DNA from: Tetradesmus obliquus
Taxonomy: Eukaryota; Chlorophyta; Chlorophyceae; Sphaeropleales; Scenedesmaceae
Direction of reading: 5' to 3'
NCBI GenBank assembly: GCA_030272155.1
Contig: CP126202.1
Coordinates: 310,001 to 374,000, forward strand
Length of the DNA: 64,000 nt
Positions 23,650-37,465 of the stretch are shown piece after piece (the first letter of the stretch is position 1; each line of letters begins with the position of its first letter). The notes under the pieces are model-generated. The model made no database searches. It saw nothing but the letters and a program-made list of their open reading frames with translations, and was not told the origin of the DNA. Made by a program: the position numbers and the translations under genes.

Positions 23650-25214
23650 ATGGGCAGCAATGGCCCCGGCAGTGCGCCAGGCCCGCTGCAGTCGGTCATT
23701 GCTGGCTGCAGAGCAGAGCTGGCGGGCTTGTATGCAGAGGTGGCAGCTGACGGGGCGAAAAAAGCGCGGCGCTGGCAGGATGAGAGCCCCATGCTGGAGA
23801 GCTACATTCAAGGTGCGGCCGGCTGCAATGGTACAAGGGAACTTATTGAAAGGAGAGGAAAGAAATGTTGCAGCCACAGCAAGTGAAGTGTTGAGGGCCC
23901 CATGCTGGAGAGTTACATTTAAGGTAGGAGAGCAAACGACAGCTTTAGAGTTGAATGTGAAAGAAGTTGGCTGCGACCACGGCAAGTGAAGCGTCGCAGT
24001 GGCAGTAGCTCCTGCTGATGTGCATGCTGGACAGCTGCATCCAAGGTAGAAGAGGGAACTGCAGAGTTACAAGTGTGAAATAAGTTGCCTGCAACCACAG
24101 CAAGTGAAGATTAGCAGTGGCAGTGGCAGCAGCTGCTGCAGATGTGCATGTTTATGTGGTGCTACATCCAGATGGGTTGGGCTGCAATGTTTCTGCAAGT
24201 CACAAAACGCAATGCGCTACGGTGGCAGAAGCAGCACCTCTCATAGTGGTGCAATTATGCACTGCTGGCACGCTGCAGCAGGCCTTGAACATAATGTACT
24301 GCCAAGGCCGCTGGCGTTCAGTGTTACTGGCAGCTGGCTGTAACTCTGTCGTCTGCGAACTTCGTTTACTGCATGCTGCTGTGGCCCCACACATTGTTGA
24401 TGGACGGATACATACAGTAAATGCATAGCTACACACTTTCAAGCAATGCTGGACCAGGAGATGTTATGATGCAATGCTAGATGGCCTGCAATGGTCAGCA
24501 GCAGCGCCAGCGTGCTGCCTGCTCATGGATCAATGCCCTGCCTGCAGCCATAACTGGCACGCCCGAGATTGCAAAGTGCTGCTGAGGGGAAGCCGCCGCC
24601 TGCCAGCTTGCCTGCTGCATGGCTTGATAGTAAATCAGTAAAAGTAATAAGCATGATGGCGAATGCCAGCAACATGCGGTCCAGCATGAGCGCTGTGTCC
24701 ACCTTTCCTTGCTGTAGCTCTGTGTACACACCGCACAGTGATGCGTGGGGGCCTGCAGTGGTGCGCAGCCAGCATCAGCGGTGCGTGTCACAGACCGAGT
24801 AGTAGTACTTACTATGCTGGTCGCCTGTAGTGGCAAAGGCAGCGCCAGTATGCTGCCCTGCTCACCGGAGCATGCGCTGCTGCCTGCCCTGCTCACCTGG
24901 CCATGCGCTGCTGCTAACCTGCCATGCGGTCCCGCCTGCCTGCAGCGCTAACTGGCTGTCTGCTGACCTGACTGCTCTCTGGGCGATGCACTGCTGCCTG
25001 CCCTGCTCACCTGGCCATGCGGTGGTGCTGCTACTGCTGCTGCTGCTGCTGCTGCTGCTTGCCTGCAGCGCTGACTGGCACGCGCGAGATCCTGCAGCGG
25101 GAGGCGAAGCAGATGAGCGCAGAGATCGCCAACCTGAAGGCCTTCCTGGACAAAAAGGCGGCAGCAGAGGCAGCACAGCAGGACCCGGCGCTTGCAGGCA
25201 AGTGTTTGCTGGCC

Positions 25215-25245
<31 letters not shown>

Positions 25246-25521
25246 AAGTACGTGGGAGCATGCAATGTGTGCAGTTGTACAGTAGCCACTGCAGCAGAGG
25301 CAGCACAGCACGACCCCTCGCTTTTGCAGGCAAGTGCAGGCACATAGCAGCCAGCTGCACTGCTGCCGCTGCAAGATCATGCAGCGTTCAGTGATGATTG
25401 TATGTAAGTTACTGCAGTCCAAGGAGCAGCAGGCGCAGATGTCTTCTTGCATCTTCTATGTGACTGCTGCGTGCCAGCACACAAACACCGCTGCCGCTGC
25501 TGCTGCCGCTGCTGCTGCTGC

Positions 25522-25571
<50 letters not shown>

Positions 25572-28500
25572 ATGCTGATGCGCCTGTAGGCAGCGATGTT
25601 GCTATCTTGCGGGAGCAGCTGTCAGGCCTGCAGTGCAAGCTGGAGCAGCTGGACACGCAGCTGCAGCAGCTAGTAGCACAGCTGGCTGGTGACTCTACAG
25701 TGCGGCCTGAGGAGCGGAGCATACATGAGACACAGCTGGTGGTGCTGCAGGTGAGGAGTGAGGCGAGGGCTTGCAGAGGATAATGCAAACATAGAGCACA
25801 AACATGCTTGCAGCTGCCAGCTGGCGGCAGCTGTGCTAGGAGCTGCAGCTGCAGCAGTAGGATGCATACAGCAGCACAGCGCACTGGACACAGCAGTGCA
25901 AGCACGTGCAGCTGGAAATGCGGCTGCAACAGCTAGTAGCACAGCTGGCTTGCGGCCCTGCAGTGTGGCCTGAGGAGCGGAGCATACATGAAACCCAGCT
26001 GGTGGTTCTGCAGGTGAGAGGGAGTGTATTGCAGCTGGCATTGCTTATCAATGTGTGCTTGCAGTTATTAGGTGCAGCTGTTGCTAGCAGTGAGGTCTGC
26101 GGGTCTCAGCAAGCATGAGACGCAGCTGGTGGTGCTGCAGGTGAGGAGTGAGAGAGGGGTGTGTGTGACAAACCTGCTGCCAGCTGCCAGGTGTGCCAGC
26201 TGTTGCTAGGAGACAGCTGCAGTAGCACAGCGCACTGGACACAGCAGTGCAAGCACGCGCAGCTGCACACGTGGCTGCAGGACACTCGGCGGCTGCTGCA
26301 GGCCCTGCAGCCTCCATCAAAGGCTGCTGCTGGACACACTGGACCGCTGCTGGATATGCAGCAGCAGCAGCAGCAGCAGCAGCAGTGGTGTATGTGTGCT
26401 GAGGCGTTGCAGTGTCAGCACATCAGGACACGCATGCATTGTGTGCTGACCGCTGCTGGACACTCTGGACACGCGGCTGCAGCAGCTGGTGGCACAGCTG
26501 GTGGGCGGCCCTACAGGGCAGGCAGCAGTGCGGCCTGCAGCAGCCCAGTGCACAGGGCAATCATGCGGTTGCATTTGGGAGCCACAAGAAATCTGCTTGC
26601 AGCTTCACTTGCAGCTGTGGCCGGACCTGCATTTGCAACAGATGCAGCATCCCGTTGACTACAGCACCCATCAATTGTGTGCAACAGCAGCTTTTGGCTG
26701 CAGCATCCTGTTCGCTGCAGCAGCGTAGCGCAGGTGCACTTCCTGCTACGTCTCCCCTCATGCAAGCGTGCTGCCACATCCGTGTCATGTTACCATCAGC
26801 ACCAATGCAAGAGCACCACTGTGCTGCCTGTTGTGTGCTGCTTCTAGGCATGCTTGTTTGCAGGGCATGCGGCGGCTGCTGCAGGCGGCAGCAACTGCTT
26901 TGGTTGCGGAGCTGTTGCACTTGCTGCTACGTTTGACTTCACAGAACCACACTGCTGTGTTCCCATGCCCGTGCAGGACACTCGGCGGCAGCTGCAGACG
27001 GATGCTGCTTGAGACTCAGCAGAGCTGGTGCACTTATGTGCTATGTTGACTTTGCAATGTGCTGGATGTTACAATGCATGTTTGCAGGACACTCGGCGGC
27101 TGCTGCAGGCCCTGCAACCTCCATGTGAGGCTGCTGCTGTGGCTTGCAGCTGATGCACTTGCTGCTGCGTATGACCTCGCAAAAAGACGCTGCCTGTTGC
27201 ATGCATGCAGGACATGCGATGGCTGCTACAGGCGGAGGCTGCTGCTGTAACATCTGAGTTGATGCATGTACTGCTATGCTGCGCCGTGCATGAATGTGTG
27301 CGTGTTGTGCTGCTTTTTATGTGCACGCTTGTAGGACACACGGCGGCTGCTGCAAGCGGAGGCTGCTGCTGTAACATCTGAGTTGATGCATGTACTGCTA
27401 AGCTGCGACGCGCATAAATGTGTGCGTTGTGCTGCTTTTGATGTGCACGCTTGTAGGACACACGGCGGCTGCTGCAGGCGGAGGCTGCTGCTGTGGCTGC
27501 GGAGCTGAAGCGGCGCGAGTCGGCAGCGCGGCTGGAGTCGAACAAGCACAGCGCAGCAGAGGTGCGCATTTCGATAATATGTGAAGCTCATTGACACAGC
27601 GGTGTTGATGATCCACATGCATAATCTGTATCTGTTCGTCTTGAAGTCGGACAAGCACAGTAGAGGTGCCCAGATGTGTGCTTATGTGCGTGCGCACCTA
27701 AGCGTGCTCGTGTGCGCTTATGTGCGCAGCTGTGTGCTTATGTGCGTGCGCACCTAAGCGTGCTTGTGTGCGCTTATGTGCGGCAGGTGTGTGCTTATGT
27801 GCGTGCGCACCTAAGCGTGCTCGTGTGCGCTTATGTGCGCAGGTGTTTGCTTATGTGTGTGCGCACCTAAGCGTGCTCGTGTGCGCAGATGTGCGCAGCT
27901 GTGTGCTTATGTGCGTGCGCACCAAGGCGTGCTTGTGTGCGCTTGTGTGCGCAGCTGTGTGCTTATGTGCGTGCGCACCTTAACATGCTTGTGTGCGCTT
28001 GTGTGCGCAGCTGTTTGCTTAGATGCGTGCGCACCTAAGCGTGCTCGTGTGCGCTTACCTGCGCAGCTGTGTGCTTATGTGCGTGCGCACCTAAGCGTGC
28101 TTGTGTGCGCTTATGTGCGCAGCTGTGTGCTTATGTGCGTGCGCACCTAAGCGTGCTCGCTCGTGTGCGCTTATGTGCGCAGCTGTGTGCTTATGTGCGT
28201 GCGCACCTAAGCGTGCTCATGTGCGCTTATGTACGCTTATGTGCGCATATGTGTGCTTATGTGCACATATGTGTGCTTATGTGCGCAGATGTGGGCTTAT
28301 GTGCGTGCGCACCTAAGCGTGCTCGCTCGTGTGCGCTTATGTGCGCAGCTGTGTGCTTATGTGCGTGCGCACCTAAGCGTGCTCATGTGCGCTTATGTGC
28401 GCTTATGTGCGCATATGTGTGCTTATGTGCGCATATGTGTGCTTATGTTCGCAGATGTGGGCTTATGTGCGTGCGCACCTAAGCGTGCTTGTGTGTGCTT

Positions 28501-30916
28501 ATGTGCGCAGATGTGTGCTTATGTGCGTGGGCACCTAAGCGTGCTTGTGTGTGCTTATGCTCGCTTATGTTTCCTTTTGTGCGCTGTTGCGCGCCTATGT
28601 GTGCTTATGTGCACCTAAGCGTGCTTGTGTGTGCTTATGTGTGCTTATGTGCGTGAGCACCTAAGCGTGCTTGTGTGTGCTTATGTGCGCAGATGTGGGC
28701 TTATGTGCGTGCGCACCTGAGCGTGCTTGTGTGCGCTGATGTGCGCGGATGTGGGCTTATGTGCGTGTGCACTAAGCTTGCATGTGTGTGCTTGTTTGCC
28801 GACGATTTGGTTTTGGCTGGTTGCTTGACGCGCTGCTCGATAACCATGCGCTGGTGTTGCTGGTGTTGCTGCTTCTGCTGCTGCTGCTGCGCAGCTGGGC
28901 CTGTCCGACTTGGGCCAGCTCACTGAGCACCTCCTTTTGATTATACTGTTGTGCTGGATTTCACAAACACCTATTTGCTACTGCTGCTGCTGGTGGTGCT
29001 ACTGCTGTTCTGCAGCTGGGCCTGTCTGACCTGGGCCGGCTCACGGAGCAGCTGGCGGCCACAGAGGCGCGGCTGGACAGGGCCAAGCTGGACAGCTACT
29101 TTCCAAAGATAAAAGGCTTCAGGTGAGACAATATAATATCTGCTGGCATCTGCTATGTTCAACTGAAGAAGTCACTTTCTGGCGCAGTTTCAAGTGGCAG
29201 CAACGGCGTTTACTTTGCCTGCAACACTTCACACTTGTCAAACCATAATGTTGCCAATCCTTGGCTGCAGGTTCTCTGGCGGCGGCAACGGCGTGTACTT
29301 TGCCTGCAAGGACCTGCACCTGTGCGAGGTCGGCACTTGAAATTTGCCGGCATCTGCTATGTTCAACCTATAATCAAGTCACTTTCTGGCGCAGGTTCAA
29401 GTGCCAGCACGGCATATACTTTGCCTGCAACAAGCGTTGTAAAACCTGTCAAACCTTAATGCTGCCGATCCTTGGCTGCAGGTTCTCGGGTGGCGGCAAC
29501 GGCGTGTACTTTGCCTGCAAGGACCTGCACCTGTGCGAGGTCAGCGCGGCATTCAGCCTGGAGCTGGAAGCACTGCCAGCCCAGCAGCAGCAGCAGCAGC
29601 AGCAGCAGGTTCGGCTGAAGGTGGCGCTGTCGGGCGTCTCATCAAGCTCATCAGGCCAGGAGTGAGTGAACGGGCTGTATGTGCGTGTTGATATTTCTGC
29701 ATGTATCAGATCTCGTTTGGTGCTGTGGTTGTCAGCTAGGCGGGAAGCGTGTGGTGGTGTGGGTGGCTCGTGCTGTGCTCGCAATTCATCAGGCCAAGTG
29801 CGCGCTCTTGCCGGGGGCGTGGAAACTCTACTGGCTCATGTTTCACACCTTGTGTTTTCCCCGCCCGTGGCAGTGATGTGTTGTGCAAAAACATGGTAGT
29901 GGCTGGTATCTTTTGATGTGCTTGGTGCATAAGGGTTGTGCCCATGTTCCACCGCTGAAGCACACCTGCTGATCTGCCCGTTCCGTTGTCAGGTTCAAGC
30001 AGCAGCAGCATGCACACGAGCAGCAGCAGCAAGCCAAAGCAGCAGCACGAGCCACCTCGCTCAAGCGCATGCAGCCGCAACCGCAGCCCCCACCCCTGTA
30101 CAGAAGTGGCAGCAGCAGCGCAGCACAGGCTGCGGCACAGCAGCAGACCGCTGCTGCCAGCAATGGCAACCAGGCTATGCCCCATCAGTCTCCTGCAAAG
30201 CAGCAAGCTGATGGCAGCAGTACCGCCACTGATGCTGCTTCTGGTGTTGGAGGGACCCCGGTCAATGGAGCAAGTGCTGCTGCTGCTGCTGCTGCTGCTG
30301 CCGGGGCTGCTGGGGGCAGCTTTGGGGCAGCCAGCAGCAGCAGCAGCAGCAGCAGCAGCCGGCGTGGTGCTGCCGTGGCAAAGTTCATCGGCAAGCTGAG
30401 TGACAAGAAGGGCAGCCTGAAGCAGGTGAGCCGATGCAGGGCCGATGGCCTTGTTGCAATCGCGTGATCGGAAATATTATGATGAGCTGGAAGCAGGTGC
30501 ACTGCCGGTACGAAGCGGTGAGTCGTAGCATGCCACGCATCGCTGGCACTGCTGCAACCTGGTGTGTAGCTGCCGCTACTGTGGCACGCCAGACACACAA
30601 ATGTTACAGCGTGCAGGTTGCTGCCATGCCTGCATGATGATGCGTGGTGTTGACCGCAAGACCTTGCCCTAGCCCGGGAAACAGCAGAGACATGGCTGGG
30701 ACCTGCTGCTGCCACTGCTGCTGCTGCTGTTGTTGCGGCTGCTGCTGCTGCTGTTGCTGCTGCTGCGGCGGCTGCGGCTGCTGCTGCTGCCGCTGCTGCT
30801 GCGGCTGCTGCGGCTGCTGCGGCTGCGGCTGAGTCGTTCTGAGGTGCTCTTCTGGAGTTATACACACTACCGGGGTGTGCCGACACAACGTCAGCCGGGG
30901 GTATGTTCAGGTGCTG

Positions 30917-30949
<33 letters not shown>

Positions 30950-33069
30950 CTTTGTATGACGGTTGCTGCTGCTGCTGCTGCTGCTGTGCCCTGTGCTGCC
31001 ACCAGGCCATCAGGGCTGCCAGTCATGACGGCGCTGCAGCGGGGCCCCTGCAGGGCATGCAGCGGTGAGCGAGACTCAGCCAAAAGATAAAGGTGCTCTC
31101 CGCTGCAGTATCCACTTTATGCTAGAGGAAATTGGCAGGGGCCGCATTGTGTCTGCAACTCCAAAAGACGTTATGCATGTAGTTGCCACGCAGCTTGGTC
31201 TGCATCCACACAGCCGAGAAAGAGCCTCTGCTCTGCTGTCACAGGGCTGTTCATCAAGGCGTTTACGTTGAACTGCCATGAACTGCCCACCTGCTGCTGC
31301 TGCTGCTGCTGCCGCCGCAGGCAAGGCCAGGGCCAGCAGATCCCAGGCTTCAGCCGCCTCGCAGGAGCCTTCAGTGACAAGGCAGCAGCCTTTGGTCAGC
31401 ACATGTCACACCACCACCCTGCAGGGGCCTTGGGCTCCTCATCCAGCTTAGCTGATAGTGCTGCTGACAGTGGTGCTGGCAGTAGCCCTGACCTGGCAGG
31501 CCTTGCAGGGCTGCAGCAGGTGCTGCCAGAAACGCCTCGCAGCATTAGCAGGGAAGGCAGTGCAGCAGCAGCAGCAGCAGCAGTGCGGAGCGAGTCAGCT
31601 AGCTCAAGTATCCTGCATAGTGCTACTTCTATTGCTGGGGATGCCGCTTTAAGTGGCGCTACAATGGCTCCAAGTGTACAAGCTGCAGCGTACCCGAGTG
31701 TGAGTCGGAGCAGCAGCAATGCCAGCAGCCGCAGCGGCGCCCAGCGGCTGTCAGCAGAGTTTGCGAGCTCGCCTGGGCAGTTTGGGCGGCAGGGCAGCGG
31801 GGCCATGCCTGGTGGTGCAGGTGGCAGGTCTGCTGCTGCTGCTGCTGGCAGCAGCAGCCCTGGCGGCAGTATTGGGCATGAGCAGGACGGCCAGCTGAAA
31901 GCAAGGTGAGGAACACACATGTGTTGGAAGCTTCTGCATTTTGGCTTGTGCTGCTGGCAAATCCGCTCTGCTCAACCCCGCTTATATGCAATGACTGCAT
32001 GCCTGCATGTATGTTGCGCCGCCGCGCTCATTGTCTGCTCGTGCCCCTGACCGCACTCCGGCGTGGTGCCTGCAGGCTGCATGGCATTGACCGTATGTTG
32101 ACCGCATGTTGATTTGATGTTGACCGCATGTTGACGGCAGCAAATAAAAGCTATTGCGTGCAGTAACCTGATTTATGGTCGCTGACTGGCTGCCTGCAGG
32201 CTGCAGGGCATGCGTGGCAAGCTGGGCGGCTTAATGGCTGACAGCAAGGCCAAGCTGGCCGACAGCAGGGCGAAGTTGGCACAGAGCAAGCTGCTCAACG
32301 AGTCACGGGCGGCTGCAAAGCACCTGCTGGCAGGTGGGTGCTACTGACAATGTAGCATTGAGCGTTGTTATGTTGGCAACACACTCTTGTCCACGCCCCA
32401 CCACTCCTAACCAACATATTTCATTTTTTAAATATTAGCAGCTGCTGATTGGTGCCCGGGCGGCTGCCAAGCACCTGCTGGCAGGTGGGCACCAGTGCAT
32501 GTGTCAGCCTGCATGCATTGTATCTGTTCTTGTGTCCATGTGTATGTATGTCCATGCATCGCTTGTGTCATTGTTTCAGCCCACATGTGTTGCGTAGTGG
32601 CTCATCTATGGCACCAATGATTCATATGTGCGCTGCATGTTTAATGTCAGACTGCATGCGCCAGACTTGCGGGCCATGCAAGTTGCGGGCTGCGCAAGCT
32701 ACCTATAGACTTGGCTTGCTGACGTGGTGCTCATGTCCATCAGTGACGTCATCACGGTTGCGAGTTCACCAATGTTTTGTTGGCAGGTGGGCGACAGTGC
32801 ATGTGTCAGCCTACATGCGTTGTGTACTGGCTCATCAACAACACCGGTTTGGCAGATCTCTAGTGCTGAATGTGGGTTGCTTGCTTGTAGGCGTTGATGG
32901 GCGGGCACAGGAAGTTTTAGATCATCTCGGACTGCTAGCAATGGCACTCCTTGACAATCGCGTAACCATCATTACCTCTGTGATTGTCATCTACTTTGCC
33001 GCCACTGCAGACTCCAAGGTGCTGCTGGAGGAGGGTAAGGCGGGCCTCAGGAGACTATTCACTCTGACC

Positions 33070-33130
<61 letters not shown>

Positions 33131-33514
33131 GAAATGCTATTGTTGCAGACTCCAAGGTGCTGCTGCTGCTGCTGCTGTGAAATGCTATTGTTGCAGACTC
33201 CAAGGTGCTGCTGGAGGAGAGCAAGGCAGGCCTCAAGACCAAGCTGGCAGGTGGGGCCATGCCACTTGGGCTTGCAGTTGTGACCCTTTTCTGCCTGAGG
33301 GCTATCTGTTAAGGGCTCACTCTGCATGCCAGCAAGTATATTGTGTGTATTGCGTATGGCTAGCTACAGCCAGCGCTGTGCCATGTGTACAGTGATGACT
33401 TTTGTGGCGCCCTGTCAGCAGATGCGCATCAGTACTGCAGCATCATGTGGTTTGATCAGCGCTGGCATGCGCTATGCTGGTGATGCCTTACCTCAACACA
33501 CTGTTCAATCTGAG

Positions 33515-33549
<35 letters not shown>

Positions 33550-33714
33550 AGACTCCAAGGTGCTGATGGAGGAGGGCAAGGCCGGCTTCAAAACAAAGCT
33601 ATCCGAGATCAGCAGCAAGCTGGACGAGCACCTGCATCAGCAGCAGCACGCGGAGCAGCAACAGGCATCGCAGCAGTGGAAGCAGTACCAGCTGCTGCAC
33701 CAACAACAGGCCAT

Positions 33715-33774
<60 letters not shown>

Positions 33775-33924
33775 ACCACCAGGGGAGCCACGAGCAGAAC
33801 CGCCACCACCACCAGCAGCAGCAGCAGCAGCACTTCCAGTTCCGACAGCAGAGACAGCAGCTGGAGACCCATCAGAACCATCTGTTGCACCTGCTTCTGA
33901 ACACCCAAGCGTAGAAGTAAAACA

Positions 33925-33955
<31 letters not shown>

Positions 33956-34307
33956 TTGCCGCCGAGTCCAGACAGCAGCACGCCTCTTCCTGTCTCCCAT
34001 GCAGCAAGCAGCACAGGTGGCTGCGCAGCAACCACAGGCACACCCACAGCACCACCTGACGCTGCTGCAGACCTGCCGCGCATCAGCACAGCAGACCCCA
34101 ACACAGCAGCAGCAGCAACATCACACAAAGCAGCACCTACGCCACCTCAGTCGCGGGCCTCCTTTGAGACCACTGCGGCGCCGTTCCCGGGCGTTGCTGC
34201 AGCAGCAGCTGCAGCAGCCAGCACCGGCGAGCTGGATCGGCAGCTGCTGGATGAGTCATGGGCACGAGATGAGGACGGAGGAGCTGGAGGGCTGGCTAGG
34301 GATGGAT

Positions 34308-34340
<33 letters not shown>

Positions 34341-34703
34341 GTGGTGGTGCTGGGGGTGTGGCTGGCGCCAAGGGCTCAGCAGGGCGGCGTGGCGTGGTGG
34401 TGATGCTGCTGGCTGAGGGCTTGGAGGTGGTAGGGGAGAAGGGCACCAAGGTTTGTGGGCCATTCGTTTACAATGCAGTGTGATGTCTTTCTGCGATGCT
34501 GGCACTTGAGCACTTGAAGGGAAAGGGGTAAAAGGCATGCTGACCATGCTGACTGTGTAGCTGCTTTGATGAACCTTACTGGCTGCAAGATGTCTTGCTT
34601 GTGCTGCTGCATCGCCCAGCTCTGCTACATCATTGGACTCAACCTTATTGGACTGTGTCTTTGAAATACCGTATTGTATTTTTGTCACCAAACCGGAATA
34701 TGG

Positions 34704-34738
<35 letters not shown>

Positions 34739-37429
34739 AGGTGCCCAACATCCGTGCAGCACAGCTGTGCTTGCTCTTCGCTACATCAGACATTTATCAA
34801 TTCAACATGCTCAGCAGAAAGGTTCTGTGCGTCTGCTGCAGGTGCCCAACATCCGTGCAGCACAGCTGGGGCTGGAAGTAGAAGCCGTCCTCAGCGCCAC
34901 ACTCACCTACAGCCCACTGCTGGGCTGGCAGAGCTCAGGTATGGATCTGTAGGGTTCCAAAAGGAGTCTTCACGCCTGTGCTTGGGTGGGGTCCTTCTGA
35001 CTGGAATCTTGAGTTTTATGCGTTGCCAGTGGTTCAGTTGCGTTTTGTGAACGGTGGAGGCGACTGTCAGCGCCACATTGACCTACAGCCCGCTGCTGCG
35101 CTGATAGAGCGCAGGTGGGCAAGAAGCTGGTTGGTGTAAGACTTTTAAAGTTCTTAGCAGATGCTGTGCTTGGCCGCATGTACATGTGCTCTGAGATATT
35201 TTGGTCTCATCTCAGCAGCACGGTGTGCACACTGCTCGCAGGCCGCACATGCACGCTGGGCACGGCACACACTGGTCATAATGCTGCTGTTGCTGCTGCT
35301 GCTGCAGGGCTGTCCTTCGAGGTGCTGTCACTCGAGCGCCAGGTGCAGGGTTCGAACCTACCGCTGCCCAAGACGCTGATCAAGAGCCTGCTGAACGTGG
35401 TGCTGCCATCAGTGAGTAGCCAGCAGCAACAGCAGCAGCAACAGCGATAGCAGGGTGCACAGCAGCATCGGCAGCAGCAGCAGCAGCAGCATGTTCTTCA
35501 CGATCATGAAGCCTCAGCTGCAGCCGCACAACTCCTATATCACGCTGATGCTTTGTACGAGTGTGGCATGCAGCCGACCTGATGCCACCCATGGAGAACT
35601 TTGATTTACTGCGACTGCCTGGCACCCCAACGCCGGCTGCTTCTAGGCACTGCAGCAGCAGCAGGTTGCAATGACTGTACAAAGTGGCAGTGCGTTCTGG
35701 ACTACCAGAGCACACTTTCATGTTGTTGTGTGTTGGCAACTGCAGGTGTTCACTAAGCTGCTGCTCACAAGCCTGCCGCATGAGCTGGGCAAGTTCATCC
35801 TGGACAGCTCAGCAGCAGCAGCAGCAGCCGGCATCAGCAGCAGCAGCAGCAGCAGCAAGCCGGGCCCTGCAGGGGTGTGGCTGGTTGGGGAGGTGTCACT
35901 GGCTGGGCCGCCTACTGCCTGCCTGTCAGCCAACCTGACACGCACTGCTGCTGACATCCCTAGGGGAAAGGCAGACATACGGGACTTCGTCAAGGTGCGC
36001 AAAATCTTGCAAAATTGGTTTTTGCATTCGAGAATTGACACTAGATCTGACACACATTCCAAGGGGAAAGGCAGGCATATGGGACTTTGTCAAGGTGGGA
36101 GCATGCCGGATCAACGCATGGCTTTGATACAACCAAGATAGGCGCTTTAGGCTCCCTGGGTAGCCTGCATGTTGTGAGTGAGGAAATTGCACCGCAGGAG
36201 ACACTCCAGAGGACAAGGTGAACATCAGTGTCTGCGCAATGCATTGAACCTAGTGCTTGGCTTGTTATTATTGTTGGCTAGCTATGTGGTTTGGTTTTTT
36301 TCCGGTTGCAGTCCAATCATAATGAGCAGTAACAAGGATGACGTTACACTAGCCGTATGGCGTGATGCTACTGCTGCTGCTGCTGCTGCCGTATTAACAG
36401 GAGCTGCGCATAGCTCAGAAGGCGCGGGCGCTGCTGGACCTGCCGGAACCCCGACACGCCAAAGCCCTGGCCCTGCTGCTAAACCCTGGACCGTACAGCC
36501 TCGTCCCTGGGCCGTCAGGGTTCAGCAGCAGCCCCGGCCAGGGCTCAGCAACAGCAGCAGCAGCAGCAGCAGGGCCAAACCCTGGTGGTGTCCCGCTCAA
36601 TGGGGGTACAGCGGCGGACCTCAGCAGCAGCAGCAGCAGCAGCAACACTACAACAGCATCCCTTGGTTCAGGGGTTAGCGTGACTCTGAACGACCTGTGC
36701 AGGTTTTACCTGGCACATTCAGACAGCCCGGCTTGGGAGCGCATCTGCGGGGTGTGGCAGGCAGCGCTTGATGCTGCCTGCTGCCAGCTGGCTCAGGAGG
36801 AGGGCCTCGCACCAGCGGCAGCAGCAGCAGCAGGACAAACACCAGACGCAGCAGCTGCTGCTGCTGCTGCTGCCAGCAGCAATGGCGACGGTCACGCCTC
36901 ATCAGAAGGCATCAGCAGCAGCAGCAGTGCGGTTTTGTTTGATTTCCAGCGGCTGATGACCGGGCGCGTTGCTGGCCTGGTGCGCAAGCCTGTGCGGCTG
37001 AGTTGCGGTCTGCGGCGGCTGCTGCTGTCACTCGATGTGGGGGCGGGGCTGGCTGCTGCACGGGACTACTGCGAGAGGGCAGCCAAAGAGTTTGCAGAGA
37101 ATGCCAAGGGGTGAGCATTGTTTGTAATTGTGGCGGTGTTTGTTGTTGCATGGACACAGCTTGGGTGTGCGGGGTGTTTGACAGTGGAGGAGCTATGTTG
37201 AGCGGGCTGGCTCTGTGTTGGTGAGCTGTGGGTTGCGGCGGCGGCTGCCGCTGGAGCTGGCCACTCTTTGTGAAGCTTGAGCTGCTGCACCTCTGAGCTT
37301 CCCAGGGCATATGCTCCCGTCACTGCCGCTGCTGCCGCTGTTGCTGCTGCTGCTGCTGCTGCATCTCCTCTCTGCAGCCGGAGCTGTTGCACCTGTTCAT
37401 CTGATGAAATCATCTGCCCCTCCTGCCCA

Positions 37430-37465
<36 letters not shown>

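Noticed and set aside
27676..28618. Cys/Ala-rich repeat frames on the plus strand
   Set aside because: They lie wholly inside the intronic minisatellite and depend on its periodicity.
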